7,092 nt of DNA from Pseudomonadota bacterium. GTDB taxonomy: Bacteria; Pseudomonadota; Alphaproteobacteria; Rhizobiales; Hyphomicrobiaceae. The DNA is taken from NCBI GenBank assembly GCA_023430845.1, contig JAEYYJ010000032.1, forward strand, positions 1-7,092, read 5' to 3'. Shown in pieces: positions 6,668-7,092 of the stretch (its first letter is position 1; every line of letters starts with the position of its first letter). The notes under the pieces are model-generated. The model did no database searches. It had not been told where the DNA came from and saw only the letters and a list, made by a program, of their open reading frames with translations. The position numbers and the translations under genes are program-made.

Positions 6668-7092
6668 ATGCGCGCCGCAATCCTGCGGAAGGGAAACATC
6701 GTCGTCGATACGCTACCCGATCCGAAGCCGGGTCAGGGCCAAGTGCTCGTGAAGACCTTGGCGTGCGGCATCTGCGGCACGGATCTGCACGCGCGCCTTT
6801 ATGCAGATCTCATGAACAAGTCGCTCGCGCATGTTCCTTGGCGCAAGAGCATGGATCTCTCGAAGGATATCGTGTTCGGCCACGAGTTCTGCGGCGAAGT
6901 CATCGAGAATGGTCCCGGCACCCAGGGGCGCTTCAAGCCAGGTACGCGGGTGACGTCAGTGCCGCGCACGCTCGTCGACGGCCGCATCGAGGGCGTCGGC
7001 TACTCCGATCGCAATGTCGGCGGATATGCCGAGCGTATGCTCCTCGGAGAGCGGTTCCTACTCGAAGTGCCGAATGGCCTCGCGAGCGAGCA
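6668..7092 (+). CDS. zinc-binding medium-chain dehydrogenase (N-terminal part; 3' end beyond window)
   Basis: The first 141 codons of a medium-chain dehydrogenase/reductase (MDR) are present. Members oxidise alcohols or reduce carbonyls with NAD(P)(H); the nucleotide-binding Rossmann domain would lie beyond the edge. The N-terminal GroES-like domain is clear: MRAAILRKGNIVV, then ACGICGTDLH with the probable catalytic-zinc ligand C36, and FGHEFCGEV with H72 and E73. After GTRVTSVP, where zinc alcohol dehydrogenases normally carry the four-cysteine structural-zinc lobe, the chain goes on as RTLVDGRIEGVGYSDRNVGGYAE without a cysteine, so the structural zinc seems absent. There is a longer insertion than usual between the catalytic Cys and GHE (LYADLMNKSLAHVPWRKSMD, residues 44-63). 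Together these suggest a divergent MDR subfamily rather than a classical alcohol dehydrogenase. The substrate cannot be judged. It is 130 bp after leuC in the same direction but behind a hairpin, so it probably has its own promoter, which I could not identify convincingly. Confidence 0.88.
   Translation, partial: MRAAILRKGNIVVDTLPDPKPGQGQVLVKTLACGICGTDLHARLYADLMNKSLAHVPWRKSMDLSKDIVFGHEFCGEVIENGPGTQGRFKPGTRVTSVPRTLVDGRIEGVGYSDRNVGGYAERMLLGERFLLEVPNGLASE

Noticed and set aside
5802..6752. 316-codon plus-strand frame within and beyond leuC
   Set aside because: It reads leuC in the wrong frame, giving a low-complexity Arg/His/Gly/Ala-rich product; leuC is certain and the dehydrogenase start at 6668 uses a different frame.

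Overview
The window is 7.1 kb of GC-rich bacterial chromosome. Codon choice, the protein sequences and the gene content point to an alphaproteobacterium, most likely Hyphomicrobiales (Rhizobiales). The order-level guess rests on resemblance of LeuC and the acyl-CoA enzymes to recalled rhizobial/Rhodopseudomonas-type proteins; no search was run.

Layout. Positions 1-647 (minus) hold most of a predicted lipoprotein gene whose 3' end lies outside the window. Positions 736-4876 (minus) hold three closely spaced genes, read right to left: an AMP-forming acyl/dicarboxylate-CoA ligase (PimA-like), an acyl-CoA dehydrogenase large subunit (PimC-like) and an acyl-CoA dehydrogenase small subunit (PimD-like), with 53-bp gaps at both junctions. 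A hairpin lies after the last gene. Positions 4877-5121 are a divergent intergenic region. Positions 5122-6537 (plus) encode LeuC, the large subunit of 3-isopropylmalate dehydratase, followed by a strong hairpin. From 6668 to the right edge (plus) runs the start of a medium-chain zinc-binding dehydrogenase.

How the genes work together. The minus-strand cluster looks like an activation-plus-first-oxidation module: the ligase would make a CoA thioester of a fatty or dicarboxylic acid, and the two dehydrogenases would together carry out the alpha,beta-dehydrogenation as a heteromer. The later beta-oxidation steps (hydratase, 3-hydroxyacyl-CoA dehydrogenase, thiolase) are not in the window. LeuC belongs to leucine biosynthesis and appears unrelated to the cluster apart from sharing the divergent promoter region. 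The terminal dehydrogenase has its own ribosome binding site and its substrate cannot be told.

I saw no RNA gene, mobile element, CRISPR array or phage gene. I do not see an evident new system here. The points most worth checking are the apparent division of active-site residues between the two dehydrogenase subunits, the unassigned lipoprotein, and the dehydrogenase that seems to lack the structural-zinc lobe.
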